From assembly GCF_000737195.2 (NCBI RefSeq), contig NZ_JALM01000006.1, positions 1-53,934 on the forward strand: DNA of 53,934 nt, read 5' to 3'. The translations under genes and the position numbers were made by a program. This stretch comes from Sciscionella sediminilitoris (lineage in GTDB: Bacteria > Actinomycetota > Actinomycetes > Mycobacteriales > Pseudonocardiaceae). Shown here piece by piece: positions 7,193 through 15,848 of this stretch (position 1 is its first letter; each line of letters opens with the position of its first letter). The notes below the pieces were generated by a model. That model was not told the DNA's origin and ran no database searches. It worked only from the letters and a program-made list of their open reading frames with translations.

Positions 7193-8170
7193 ATGACCGA
7201 GGTTCTCGATCCGGATCCGAACCCCAACGCCAGCGCCGAAGAGGTCAAGGCGGCCTACCAGGATCCCAAGCTCGCCAATGTGCTCTACCACGACTGGGAG
7301 GCGGGCACCTACGACGAGAAGTGGTCGATCTCCTACGACGAGCGCTGCATCGAGTACGCCACCGGGCGGTTCAAGCTCATCGGCGGGGAACACCACTGGC
7401 CCTACGGCCGCGCCCTGGAACTCGGCAGCGGCACCGGCTTCTTCCTGCTCAACCTCATGCAGGGCGGGGTGATCAGCAAGGGCTCGGTCACCGATCTGTC
7501 CCCGGGCATGGTGCAGGTCGCGCTGCGCAATGCCGAGCAGCTGGGCCTGGACGTGGACGGCAGGGTCGCCGACGCGGAACGGATCCCGTACGAGGACGAC
7601 ACCTTCGACCTCGTGGTCGGGCACGCCGTGCTGCACCACATCCCGGACCTGGACACCGCGATGTCCGAGATCATGCGGGTGCTCAAGCCGGGTGGGAAAT
7701 TCGTGTTCGCGGGGGAGCCGACCAAGATCGGCGATGCCTACGCGCGCCGGCTCGGCCAGTTCACCTGGTGGCTGACCACGAATGTGACCAAGTTCGGCCC
7801 GCTGCGCGAGTGGCGGCGTCCGCAGACCGAGCTCGACGAGTCCTCCCGGGCCGCGGCGCTCGAGGCCGTGGTGGACATTCACACCTTCGATCCCTCCGGG
7901 CTGGAACGGATCGCGCTCGCCGCGGGTGCGGTGGATGTCGAGGCGAAGACCGAGGAGTTCTCGGCCGCGTTCCTCGGCTGGCCGGTGCGCACCTTCGAGG
8001 CCGCGGTCCCCGAGTCGAAGCTCGGCGTCCGGTGGAAGTTCTTCGCCTACAAGGCATGGCAGCGGCTGTCCTGGCTGGACGAGAACGTGCTGCGCCGGGT
8101 GGTGCCGCGGGAGCTGTTCTACAACGCGCTGTTGACCGGCCGCAAACCCCAGCCGCCCGTGCGGATCTAG
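7193..8170 (+). CDS. Class I SAM-dependent methyltransferase (Rv3038c-like)
   Basis: 325 residues. The SAM-binding glycine loop ALELGSGTGFFLL is near residues 75-87, an acidic loop follows (SVTDLSPGM), then VADAERIPYEDDTFDLVVGHAVLHHIPD and VLKPGGKFVFAGEP, the classical Methyltransf_11/25 series. A C-terminal ~120-residue region rich in Trp/Phe/Arg could cap a lipid-like acceptor. The ATG at 7193 has GAGG six bases upstream and is preferred over the GTG at 7181. It follows the enoyl-CoA hydratase directly, and the order matches Rv3039c-Rv3038c. The acceptor is unknown. Confidence 0.8.
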   Translation: MTEVLDPDPNPNASAEEVKAAYQDPKLANVLYHDWEAGTYDEKWSISYDERCIEYATGRFKLIGGEHHWPYGRALELGSGTGFFLLNLMQGGVISKGSVTDLSPGMVQVALRNAEQLGLDVDGRVADAERIPYEDDTFDLVVGHAVLHHIPDLDTAMSEIMRVLKPGGKFVFAGEPTKIGDAYARRLGQFTWWLTTNVTKFGPLREWRRPQTELDESSRAAALEAVVDIHTFDPSGLERIALAAGAVDVEAKTEEFSAAFLGWPVRTFEAAVPESKLGVRWKFFAYKAWQRLSWLDENVLRRVVPRELFYNALLTGRKPQPPVRI

Positions 8171-9319
8171 TTGGCCTACGCATTCGGGCTCGCGGATGTC
8201 GCGTACCTGCGTTCGGCCGCCGGGCGGGATGCGGTCGCGGCATTGCGCGGGCTGGAACTGAGTGCGGCGAGCCGGATCGAGGACGCGGCAAGGGCACGGC
8301 GGATCGCCGGTGAGTACGCCGCCGCGGCCCTGGAAACCGTGCTGCTGCAACGGAAAGCGGCGGCCAAGTTCGCCGAGCCCCAGCAGTGGCTCTACACCGG
8401 GGACGCGCTGCAGCAGGCCACCGCCGCCCCGGTCGCCGCACACCGGGCGGCGCGGCTGGGTGACCGGCCGGTGCACGACGTGACCTGTTCGATCGGCGCC
8501 GACCTCGCCTCGTTCGCGCCCGGTTCGCTCGGCTCCGACCTGGACGAGGTGCGCCTGGCCATGGCGCGCGCCAACTGCCCGGAAATCCCGCTGCTGCGCG
8601 CCGATGCGCTCGCCCCGGCCAGCCGCGGCCTCGCGGTGTTCGCGGATCCGGCGCGCCGGGACGGGGCCGGTAAACGGACCTGGCGGCCCGAGGATCTGCG
8701 GCCCCCGCTCGACGAGCTCTTCGCCGCCTATCCGGACCGGGATCTGGTGGTGAAATGCGCCCCGGGACTGGACTTCGACGCGATCGGGCCGGACCGCGAG
8801 ATCGAGATCGTCTCGCTGGACCGGCAGGCCCGTGAGGCCTGCGTGTGGGGCGGTTCCCTTGCCACGCCCGGGGTCCGGCGCCGGGCGACGGTGCTCGACT
8901 CCGCCGGGGGAGCCGACCGGCTCACCGATGCCGACCCCGGGGACTGCCCGGTGAGCCCGGCGCGCGACTGGCTGATCGATCCGGATCCCGCCGTGGTGCG
9001 CGCCGGACTGGTGCGCCAGTACGCCTGCCGTCACGGGCTCGCTCAGCTGGACGAGCGGATCGCCTACCTGACCGGGGACAGTCCGCCAGGGGATGCGCGC
9101 GCCTTCCGGGTGCTCGAACAGTTGCCCTACAACGAGAAACGACTGCGTTCGGCGCTGCGTGCGCGCCGGATCGGCCGGGTGGAGATCCTCGCGCGCGGAG
9201 TGCGGGTCGATCCGGATGTGCTGCGCGGCAGGCTGAAACTGTCCGGAACGCAGGGCTGTTCGGTGATCGTCACCCGGATCGGGGCGAAGCCCATTGCCTA
9301 TCTGTGCCAGGCGCAATAG
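8171..9319 (+). CDS. THUMP-like / SAM-dependent methyltransferase family protein (Rv3037c-like)
   Basis: 382 residues beginning with TTG directly after the stop of the previous gene, a tight translational coupling. The central part has a methyltransferase-like core: DVTCSIGADLASF (SAM loop, ~103-115), an acidic GSDLDE turn, and VFADPARRDG in place of the NPPY-type catalytic motif. The last ~80 residues (EQLPYNEKRLRSALRARRIGRVEILARG) form a small THUMP-like RNA-binding module. Full-length family members are annotated as THUMP-domain or class I methyltransferases, presumably acting on RNA. The order matches Rv3037c after Rv3038c. The substrate is not known. Confidence 0.75.
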   Translation: MAYAFGLADVAYLRSAAGRDAVAALRGLELSAASRIEDAARARRIAGEYAAAALETVLLQRKAAAKFAEPQQWLYTGDALQQATAAPVAAHRAARLGDRPVHDVTCSIGADLASFAPGSLGSDLDEVRLAMARANCPEIPLLRADALAPASRGLAVFADPARRDGAGKRTWRPEDLRPPLDELFAAYPDRDLVVKCAPGLDFDAIGPDREIEIVSLDRQAREACVWGGSLATPGVRRRATVLDSAGGADRLTDADPGDCPVSPARDWLIDPDPAVVRAGLVRQYACRHGLAQLDERIAYLTGDSPPGDARAFRVLEQLPYNEKRLRSALRARRIGRVEILARGVRVDPDVLRGRLKLSGTQGCSVIVTRIGAKPIAYLCQAQ

Positions 9320-9322
9320 CGT
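9317..9322 (+). promoter_or_regulatory. -10 element TAGCGT (leaderless)
   Basis: TAGCGT overlaps the stop codon of the preceding gene and lies seven bases before the GTG at 9330. It would give a leaderless message. Confidence 0.4.
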
Positions 9323-9329
9323 CACGGGT

Positions 9330-10172
9330 GTGGACTCGAACGAGGAACTCGCGAGCGTAGCGCGGGACTGCTGGCAACTCCTGGAACTACTGCACATTCC
9401 GGTGTATTTCGCTCCGGAGGCGGCCGAAGAGTTCGGGAAACTGGGACTCGAACCGCGGGCCGGTTATTTCGCCTCCCGGGCGGGTGGTTTCGGCGCGGTC
9501 GGGGCGCCGGTGATCGCCGCGACCTTCTACACCTTCTCGACCGAGGTGATCGAGGCGGCCATTCCCGCGGCCTGGCGCATCGTGAGCCCGGAGCAGGTGC
9601 TCGCCGCCCGTTATCGTGGGGTCGGGGCCAGTCTGCGCCGGGTGTTCACCGATGAACAGGTGCGCGAGGCGGCCGGACTGGTGCGGGAACTCGCCGCGGG
9701 ACTGAATCCCCGTGGCCGGGCGCTGTTCGGTGCGCACGCCGGGCTCGACTGGCCCGAGGATCCGGTGCTCGCCCTCTGGCACGGTGCGACCCTGGTGCGC
9801 GAACACCGCGGTGACGGGCACATCGCGGCCCTGCTCGCGAACGGGGTCTCCCCGGTGGACGCGTGCATCACCGCGGCCGTGCACAAGGGACAGTCGCTGA
9901 ACTTCCACCAGAAACTGCACGGCTGGCCCGAGGAAGAATGGCAGGCGGGGCTCCAGGGGCTGATCGGCAGCGGCCTGCTCGCCTCGGAGTCCGAGCTCAC
10001 CGAGCGCGGGACCGCGCTGCGCGAATCCCTCGAACAGCGCACCGACGAACTCGCCACCGAGGGCTGGGAAGGCTTCGGTGCCGAGTCCGGGCGGCGGCTG
10101 CGCGGGCTGCTCGAACCGCTTGTCGCGGAGCTGCGCGCCTCGGAGGTGCTACCGAAGGCGTTCCGCGGCTGA
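9330..10172 (+). CDS. SCO6745-family (SalK-like) protein
   Basis: 280 residues, cytosolic, no signal peptide. The alternating Ala/Arg/Glu helices, motifs such as HIPVYFAPEA near the N-terminus and FGAVGAPVIAATFYTFS, and the repeated LWHGATLVREHRGDGHIAAL segment are typical of the SCO6745/SalK group, helical proteins that are often annotated as helix-turn-helix but have no proven function. The C-terminal ~80 residues form a winged-helix-like region (WQAGLQGLIGSGLL, ELTERGTALRESLE). A -10 hexamer seven bases ahead supports the GTG at 9330. The 3' end overlaps the convergent kinase gene by 24 bases. Confidence 0.65.
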   Translation: MDSNEELASVARDCWQLLELLHIPVYFAPEAAEEFGKLGLEPRAGYFASRAGGFGAVGAPVIAATFYTFSTEVIEAAIPAAWRIVSPEQVLAARYRGVGASLRRVFTDEQVREAAGLVRELAAGLNPRGRALFGAHAGLDWPEDPVLALWHGATLVREHRGDGHIAALLANGVSPVDACITAAVHKGQSLNFHQKLHGWPEEEWQAGLQGLIGSGLLASESELTERGTALRESLEQRTDELATEGWEGFGAESGRRLRGLLEPLVAELRASEVLPKAFRG

Positions 10173-11651
10173 ACCGGCGGGCAGTCGGACGGTGAACTCG
10201 GTGGCTCCCGGTACGCTGCGCGCCTCGACACTGCCGCCGTGTGCCGTGCTCACCGCCGAGACGATGGCCAGCCCGAGTCCGGTGCTGCCCATGGCCCGCG
10301 AGCGGGAGCCGTCCCCGCGGGCGAACCGTTCGAACACCGTGGGCAGCAGCTCGGCCGGAATCCCCGGACCGTCGTCCCGGACCACGAGCAGCGCCGTCTC
10401 GTCCACGGTGGACAGTTCCACGGTGACCGCGGTTCCCTCGGGCGTGTGGCTGCGCGCGTTCGCGAGGAGGTTGGCCAGCACCTGGTGCAGGCGCTGTTCG
10501 TCACCGATCACGAGGACCGGATCGTCCGGAAGGGACAGTCGCCAGTGGTGGCCGGGTCCGGCGATGTGCGCATCGTTGACGGTGTCCGCCACGAGCCTGC
10601 TCAGGTCCACCGGTTCGTGCCCCAGCGGGCGCCCGGAGTCGAGCCTGGCGAGCAGCAGCAGATCGTCGACGAGGCTCGCCATCCGGTTCGCCTCGGCTTC
10701 GACCCGCCCCATGGCATAACCGATGTCCGCGGGGACCGAATCGTGGCCGCGCCTGGTCAGTTCGGCGTAGCCGCGGATCGCGGTGAGCGGGGTGCGCAGC
10801 TCGTGGCTGGCGTCGGCGAGGAAGCGGCGCATCCTGGTCTCGCTCTCCTGTCTGGCGGAGAGTGCGGCGGAGACGTGCTCGAGCATCCGGTTGAGCGCGC
10901 TGCCGACCTGGCCGACCTCGGTCCGTGCGGTCGCCTGATCCTGGGGGACTCGCGCGACCAGCTCGACCTCGCCGCGGTCCAGCCGGGTCCCCGACACCTC
11001 GCGGGCGGTCCCGGCGACCCGGTCCAACGGGCGCAGGGTGCGGCGGATGACGAACCTGCCGGCGAGTGTGGCGATGAGCAGCCCGAGGAAAGCGACGACC
11101 GCGAACAGCCCGGCAAGGCGAGCCACCGTGTCCTCGACGGTACTCAGCGGTGTTCCGATCACCACTGTGCGGCCGTCGAAGGAGTGCACCGCGCGCAGCC
11201 GGTAGCCGCCGAGCTCACCGACGCTCATGCTGTGCGCGCGCCCGTCGATCGGGATCGTGGGGAGCACACCGGAGTCCGCCGCGGGCACCGGCTGCTGGTC
11301 ACCGATCGACGGGCCGAGCACCGCAGCCGCGGTGACCCGACCTCCGGTGATCGTGGCGCCGAGCGTACCCGGAGGGATCCCCGGCTGGCGGAGGAAATCC
11401 AGCGGCTGATGCCGCCAGTCCGGCGGCCTCAGGTTCTTCGGTGGTCCGTGCTCGATCCGATCCACGGCGGGGCGCAGCTGCTGGTCCAGCTCGCTGATGA
11501 GGAACTGCCGCAGGAACAGGCTCGCGACCACACCGATGATCGCGCACACCACCGCCAGGATCACGACCTGGCCGATGAGCAACCGGGTGCGCAATGACCA
11601 TCGCCGGGGATCCCGCCAGACCGGCCGTTCAGCCCGCGGGTTTGAGGACAT
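10149..11651 (-). CDS. Membrane sensor histidine kinase (TrcS/TcrY-like)
   Basis: 500 residues. There are two transmembrane helices (about 24-47 and 179-200) bracketing a ~130-residue extracytoplasmic sensor domain, then HAMP (about 200-265). The dimerisation/phosphoacceptor motif is FLADASHELRTPLTAIRGY with His283. The ATPase domain has an N-box (about 390-401), G1 DDGPGIP (426-432) and G2 GSTGLGLAIV (455-464). It autophosphorylates His283 and passes the phosphate to the response regulator encoded immediately upstream, with which it overlaps by 23 bases. The signal is unknown; the co-transcribed glycosyltransferases point to the cell envelope. Confidence 0.93.
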   Translation of the reverse strand: MSSNPRAERPVWRDPRRWSLRTRLLIGQVVILAVVCAIIGVVASLFLRQFLISELDQQLRPAVDRIEHGPPKNLRPPDWRHQPLDFLRQPGIPPGTLGATITGGRVTAAAVLGPSIGDQQPVPAADSGVLPTIPIDGRAHSMSVGELGGYRLRAVHSFDGRTVVIGTPLSTVEDTVARLAGLFAVVAFLGLLIATLAGRFVIRRTLRPLDRVAGTAREVSGTRLDRGEVELVARVPQDQATARTEVGQVGSALNRMLEHVSAALSARQESETRMRRFLADASHELRTPLTAIRGYAELTRRGHDSVPADIGYAMGRVEAEANRMASLVDDLLLLARLDSGRPLGHEPVDLSRLVADTVNDAHIAGPGHHWRLSLPDDPVLVIGDEQRLHQVLANLLANARSHTPEGTAVTVELSTVDETALLVVRDDGPGIPAELLPTVFERFARGDGSRSRAMGSTGLGLAIVSAVSTAHGGSVEARSVPGATEFTVRLPAGSAAERLR

Positions 11652-12366
11652 AGCCCGCCCCGCGCATGGTGTGGATCATCGGTTCCCGGCCCACGTCGAT
11701 CTTCTTGCGGAGATAGGAGACGTAGAGTTCGACGATATTGGCCTGGCCGCCGAAATCGTAGCTCCACACCCGGTCCAGGATCTGCGCTTTGCTCAGTACG
11801 CGTTTCGGATTCCGCATGAAGAACCGCAACAGCTCGAACTCCGTCGCGGTCAGCTGGATCGGCTCGCCGCCACGAGCGACCTCCCTGCTGTCCTCGTCCA
11901 GGCACAGATCGCCGACCACCAGCTGCGCCCCCGAGGTGAGCGCGGTGATCCCCGTCCTGCGCAGCAGCGCGCGCAGCCGGAGCACCACCTCCTCGAGGCT
12001 GAACGGTTTGGTCACGTAGTCGTCCCCGCCCGCGGTCAGCCCGGCGATCCGGTCCTCGACGGAGTCCTTCGCGGTCAGGAACAACACCGGCAGTCCCGCG
12101 GTGTCCGCGCGAAGCCTGCGCAGTACCTCGCGGCCGTCCAGGTCCGGCAGCATCACATCGAGCACCACGATGTCCGGCCCGAGCCGCCGCGCGAGCTGGA
12201 TGGCGGTCACTCCATCGGTCGCCGCATCCACCTGCCAGCCCTCGTAGCGCAGGGCCATGGCGACCAGTTCCGCGATGGCGGGTTCGTCGTCCACGACCAG
12301 CACCCGCACCGGCTGGCCGTCGGGGCGGCGCATCTGCCCCGCACGCTCCTGTTCCGCACCGGTCAT
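11629..12366 (-). CDS. OmpR/PhoB-family response regulator
   Basis: 245 residues: a receiver domain with the acidic pocket Asp26/Asp27, phospho-acceptor Asp70 (VLDVMLPDLDG), Thr98 and Lys120 (VTKPF), then a winged-helix DNA-binding domain (about 150-243) with the recognition region ILDRVWSYDFGGQANIVELYVSYLR. It partners the kinase encoded downstream. A set of three 11-base-spaced repeats (12400-12426) lies 34-60 bases upstream of its start and recurs before the GT2 gene, so autoregulation and control of the glycosyltransferase unit are likely. Confidence 0.94.
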   Translation of the reverse strand: MTGAEQERAGQMRRPDGQPVRVLVVDDEPAIAELVAMALRYEGWQVDAATDGVTAIQLARRLGPDIVVLDVMLPDLDGREVLRRLRADTAGLPVLFLTAKDSVEDRIAGLTAGGDDYVTKPFSLEEVVLRLRALLRRTGITALTSGAQLVVGDLCLDEDSREVARGGEPIQLTATEFELLRFFMRNPKRVLSKAQILDRVWSYDFGGQANIVELYVSYLRKKIDVGREPMIHTMRGAGYVLKPAG

Positions 12367-12399
12367 GTGTTCATCCTGGGCACCGATCCGGTGTGGTTG

Positions 12400-12426
12400 C
12401 TATGAGTTTCCTGTGCCCCGGCTGTG
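12400..12426 (-). promoter_or_regulatory. Direct-repeat operator upstream of the response regulator
   Basis: Plus-strand pentamers CTATG (12400), CTGTG (12411) and CTGTG (12422) recur at exactly 11-base intervals (CACAG-N6-CACAG-N6-CATAG on the minus strand). This period is typical of OmpR-family dimers binding along one helix face. A 15-base core is identical to the site at 15751-15765. Confidence 0.6.
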
Positions 12427-12432
12427 AACCTG

Positions 12433-14430
12433 TCACGATCTCAGGTCGTACACGGTCTGCTCACCGACCTTCTCGGCCGTGAAGTGCTGTTTCACCCAGG
12501 CCGTCAGCTGTTGCGCGCTCGCCGAGCGAGCCCCGGATCCGCCGGGATGCCGTTCCCCGGCTCCCGGCGGGCCACCGTGCCCGCCGCCCGGGCCGCCGCC
12601 TTCGACGAAGTAGGCGATCTCGCCGTCGCGGACGTAGGTCTTGAACTGTTCGAGGGTGGGAGAGTCATCGCTTCCGGTGAACCCGCCGATCGCCAGCACC
12701 GCCCTGCCCGTGGCGAGCTCCATGCTCGCGGCACCGTTGGCGCCGACGGTCGCCGCGGCCCAGCGGGTGTTCGTGGCGCCGAGAAGTTCCGTCATGGCTT
12801 TGCTCGTGGACATTCCCGGCATTCCACCGGGGCGTGCACCGTCCGGTCCACCGGGCCCCGCCCTCCCGGGACCTCTTGGCAGGTCTCCCATGTTCGGCTG
12901 CGCCGGGCCGGCGATCGGGATCCCACCGCTCTGTTTCGTCGTCGTGGTCTGCACGGCGTACGCGGCGCTTCCGGTCAGCGCGGTCAGTACGGCCATGGCC
13001 GCCAGTGCCACGGTGAACCGGCGTGCGCGGTGTGCGCCGGTCACGACCAGCGCGGCGAGCAGCAGCGAAAGCACCAGCACGATCCAGCGCAGTGCGGGCA
13101 GCCAGTCCGGAGCGCGGTTCAGCAGGACGAAACCCCAACCGCCGGTGGCGGCGAGCATCGCGGCGAGCACCCAGCGCGCGGCGAGTTTCTCCCTGCGGCG
13201 CACCAGTTCCCGGGCGCCGATACCGACCAGGGCGGCGACCGCCGGGGCGAGGGCGACGGTGTAGTATGGATGGACGGTGCCCGCCATGAAGCTGAACACC
13301 AGCCCGGTCACCACCAGCCAGCCGCCCCACAGCAGCAGCGCCGCGCGCGTACGGTCGGTGCGCGGGCCGCGCCTGGTGAACCAGAGCCCCGCGGCGAGGC
13401 CGAGCAGCGCGGCGGGCAGCAGCCAGGAAATCTGGGTGCCCATACTGTCCCCGAACAACCGGCCGATTCCGGTGCTGCCGCCGAACATCGCGTTCGCCGC
13501 GCCACCCGGACCACCGCCTGGACCACCACTTGGGCCGCCGCCACCCGAGCCGCCGCCGGAGTTGCCCTCGCCGCCGAAGATCCGGCCGAAACCGTTGTAG
13601 CCCAAGGCCAACTCCAGCAGGCTGTTGTCGGTCGACCCGCCGATGAACGGCCGCGTGGCGGACGGCCAGAGTTCGACGAGCGCCACATACCAGCCCGCCG
13701 AGACCACGATCGCCAGCCCGGCTGTGAGCAGGTGACCGATCCTGCGCCCGAGCCCGGCGGGCGAGGCCACCAGATAGACCAGCGCGAATCCGGGCACCAC
13801 GAGGAATGCCTGGATCATCTTGGTGAGAAAGCCGAATCCGATCAGGACCCCGGCCGCGAGCAGCCAACCCGGCCGCGCCTGTTCGGTGGCGCGCACCGTG
13901 CAGTAGGCAGCGGCGACCAGCAACAGAACCAGCAATGCGTCCGGATTGTCGAACCGGAACATCAGCGTGGCGACCGGGGTCGCCGCCAGCACCAGACCCG
14001 CCAGCAGTCCAGCGCCCGGTCCGGACCAGCGCCGGACCGTCGCATACAGCAGGCCGACCGCGGCAACCCCCGCGAGCGCCTGCGGGAGAAGCAGGCTCAG
14101 ACTGGAAAACCCGAGGATCCGCGCGGAAAGCACCATCAGCCACAGTGCGGCGGGCGGTTTGTCCACGGTGATCGCGTTCGCGGGATCGAGCGAACCGAAC
14201 AGCCACGCTTTCCAGTCCTGGGCGCCTGCCTGCACGGCGGCAGCGTAGAACTCGTTCGCATAGCCGTTCACACTGAGATTCACCGTGTAGAGCAACGCCG
14301 TGAGGCACAGCAGCGCGAGCACCGCGGGCCGTACCCAAACGGCTTGTGTCTCCGGGCCGAGCAGGAGCCGGGAAAGCCGGGTGCGGGTCCGTGGTTCGGG
14401 GTTCATGGTTTCGGTGACCGTGGTGGTCAT
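12433..14430 (-). CDS. GT39-family membrane glycosyltransferase (ArnT/PMT-like)
   Basis: 665 residues, polytopic with about 11-13 helices. The first extracytoplasmic loop carries NGYANEFYAAAVQ (55-67), where the Glu occupies the catalytic acidic site of GT-C enzymes, and VDKPPAALW (89-97). A glycine-rich extracytoplasmic insert lies around 295-320. A C-terminal soluble domain of ~150 residues is also Gly/Pro-rich and ends VYDLRS. The enzyme should take a sugar from a polyprenyl-phosphate donor and attach it to an acceptor outside the membrane. The start at 14430 has AAAGG upstream; the ORF extends further without support. It lies 25 bases after the GT2-GtrA gene, likely its donor-making partner. 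Confidence 0.88.
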   Translation of the reverse strand: MTTTVTETMNPEPRTRTRLSRLLLGPETQAVWVRPAVLALLCLTALLYTVNLSVNGYANEFYAAAVQAGAQDWKAWLFGSLDPANAITVDKPPAALWLMVLSARILGFSSLSLLLPQALAGVAAVGLLYATVRRWSGPGAGLLAGLVLAATPVATLMFRFDNPDALLVLLLVAAAYCTVRATEQARPGWLLAAGVLIGFGFLTKMIQAFLVVPGFALVYLVASPAGLGRRIGHLLTAGLAIVVSAGWYVALVELWPSATRPFIGGSTDNSLLELALGYNGFGRIFGGEGNSGGGSGGGGPSGGPGGGPGGAANAMFGGSTGIGRLFGDSMGTQISWLLPAALLGLAAGLWFTRRGPRTDRTRAALLLWGGWLVVTGLVFSFMAGTVHPYYTVALAPAVAALVGIGARELVRRREKLAARWVLAAMLAATGGWGFVLLNRAPDWLPALRWIVLVLSLLLAALVVTGAHRARRFTVALAAMAVLTALTGSAAYAVQTTTTKQSGGIPIAGPAQPNMGDLPRGPGRAGPGGPDGARPGGMPGMSTSKAMTELLGATNTRWAAATVGANGAASMELATGRAVLAIGGFTGSDDSPTLEQFKTYVRDGEIAYFVEGGGPGGGHGGPPGAGERHPGGSGARSASAQQLTAWVKQHFTAEKVGEQTVYDLRS

Positions 14431-14455
14431 TTCTGCCTTTCGGTCGGGGCGCCGA

Positions 14456-15715
14456 TCATGTCTTGGGCTGTCGTCGTGGATGGAACACCCAGCCACGCAA
14501 CAGGATGAAGCGCAGTACCGAGGCGGCCAGGTTTGCCAGCACCAGCACGAGGAGCTCACCGCCCTTGCCCGCGCCGGGATAGTGGTGCAGTGCCCACAGG
14601 GAGCCACTGGTGAGACCGAAACCGAGCGCGAAGACGATCAGCCCCTCGAACTGATGCCTGCCGACATGCGCCTTGCCGCGTATCCGGAAGGTGAGCCGCC
14701 GATTGGCCGCGGTATTGGCGAGCGCGGTCAGCAGCAGGGCCGCGAAATTGGCGAGCTGCGCGTTCATCCCGGTCCGGAAGAGCAGGTACAGCACCAGATA
14801 CGCGGCCGTGGACAGCACACCGATGCAGGAGAACCGCACCAGCTGGCGCAGCAGGCTCGGCGATTGCGCGGCATCGGCCGGTCGTCTGCCGAATCGGCCG
14901 GTGATCGGATCGAGGGGCAGCCGCCCGGCGGCGAAGGAACGCGCCAGGCGCCACATTCCCTTCAGATCGGCGAGCGCGGTGGCCACGATGTCCACTGTGG
15001 ACTCGGGATCGTCCTCCCAGTCGACAGGGACCTCGTGGATGCGCAGCCCGCTGCGTTCGGCGAGGACCAGCAGCTCGGTGTCGAAGAACCAGCCGGTATC
15101 GGACACCAGCGGCAGCAGCGGGCGGGCCACATCCGCGCGGATCGCCTTGAAGCCGCACTGTGCGTCCGAGAACCGGGCCGCGAGTGTCCCGCGCAGCAAC
15201 AGGTTGTAGCACCGCGAGATGAACTCGCGTTTCGGCCCGCGCACCACATTGGCACCGTGGGAAAGCCGGGTTCCCACGGCCAGATCCGAATGCCCGGAGA
15301 TCAGCGGCGCGACCAGTGGGGCGAGCGCGTCCAGATCCGTGGAGAGGTCCACGTCCAGATAGGCGAGAACCGGGGCATCGGAGGCCGACCAGACCGCATG
15401 CAGCGCCCGGCCCCGGCCCTTCTGCTCCAGGCGGTGCCAGCGCACCTCGGTGAATTCCGCGGCGAGCCGCTGTGCGATCCGGGGTGTCGCGTCCGCGCTC
15501 GCGTTGTCCGCGATGATGATCCGGTAGTGATAGGGGAAGGTCCGGGACAGATAGGCGTGCAGCCTGCGGATGGAGGCTTCGAGAGCGGTCTCCTCGTTGT
15601 ACACCGGTACGACGAGGTCGAGGACCGGAACGCCCTCGCGCAGCGCGAGCTCCGCGAGATCGGCACGCGGCCGCGGCCTCCCGGTGCTGGGGAACGTGGA
15701 TTCGGCGGGCGTCAT
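14456..15715 (-). CDS. GT2 glycosyltransferase fused to a GtrA-like membrane domain
   Basis: About 419 residues from the ATG at 15715 (an alternative ATG at 15751 adds 12). The N-terminal GT-A domain carries LVVPVYNEE, the nucleotide-binding IADNASAD and the DVDLSTD metal/substrate loop, as in dolichol-phosphate-sugar synthases. The C-terminal ~130 residues form a four-helix GtrA-like domain (about 290-410). The fusion would both load a sugar on polyprenyl phosphate and help flip it across the membrane. The start at 15715 is chosen because the repeat operator and a likely -10 (TACAAC) lie between the two ATGs, with the same distance as at the regulator gene. First gene of the minus-strand unit. 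Confidence 0.88.
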   Translation of the reverse strand: MTPAESTFPSTGRPRPRADLAELALREGVPVLDLVVPVYNEETALEASIRRLHAYLSRTFPYHYRIIIADNASADATPRIAQRLAAEFTEVRWHRLEQKGRGRALHAVWSASDAPVLAYLDVDLSTDLDALAPLVAPLISGHSDLAVGTRLSHGANVVRGPKREFISRCYNLLLRGTLAARFSDAQCGFKAIRADVARPLLPLVSDTGWFFDTELLVLAERSGLRIHEVPVDWEDDPESTVDIVATALADLKGMWRLARSFAAGRLPLDPITGRFGRRPADAAQSPSLLRQLVRFSCIGVLSTAAYLVLYLLFRTGMNAQLANFAALLLTALANTAANRRLTFRIRGKAHVGRHQFEGLIVFALGFGLTSGSLWALHHYPGAGKGGELLVLVLANLAASVLRFILLRGWVFHPRRQPKT

Positions 15716-15749
15716 ACCGGGAAATCTGCCCGTCCGAGTTGTACTCGCC

Positions 15750-15776
15750 ATGTGCCCCGGCTGTGCGTGAGCTGTG
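15750..15776 (-). promoter_or_regulatory. Direct-repeat operator upstream of GT2-GtrA
   Basis: Plus-strand pentamers ATGTG (15750), CTGTG (15761) and CTGTG (15772) are spaced by 11 bases. They lie 35-61 bases upstream of the ATG at 15715, the same geometry as the regulator-gene site. Likely target of the adjacent OmpR-type regulator. Confidence 0.6.
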
Positions 15777-15848
15777 CGTGCGGGCCTGGCGCCGCAGGGC
15801 GATGATCTCTAGGCTGCGCTCGACAGGAATTCGCTGAAGGGAGCGTTC

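Noticed and set aside
13500-13570. Gly/Pro codon repeats in the GT39 gene as a possible tandem repeat or frameshift
   Set aside because: The frame stays open on both sides with normal helices; glycine-rich inserts are common in this family.
12424-14508. 694-codon frame opposite the GT39 gene
   Set aside because: Low-complexity Arg/Gln/Gly-rich translation antisense to a strong membrane-protein gene.
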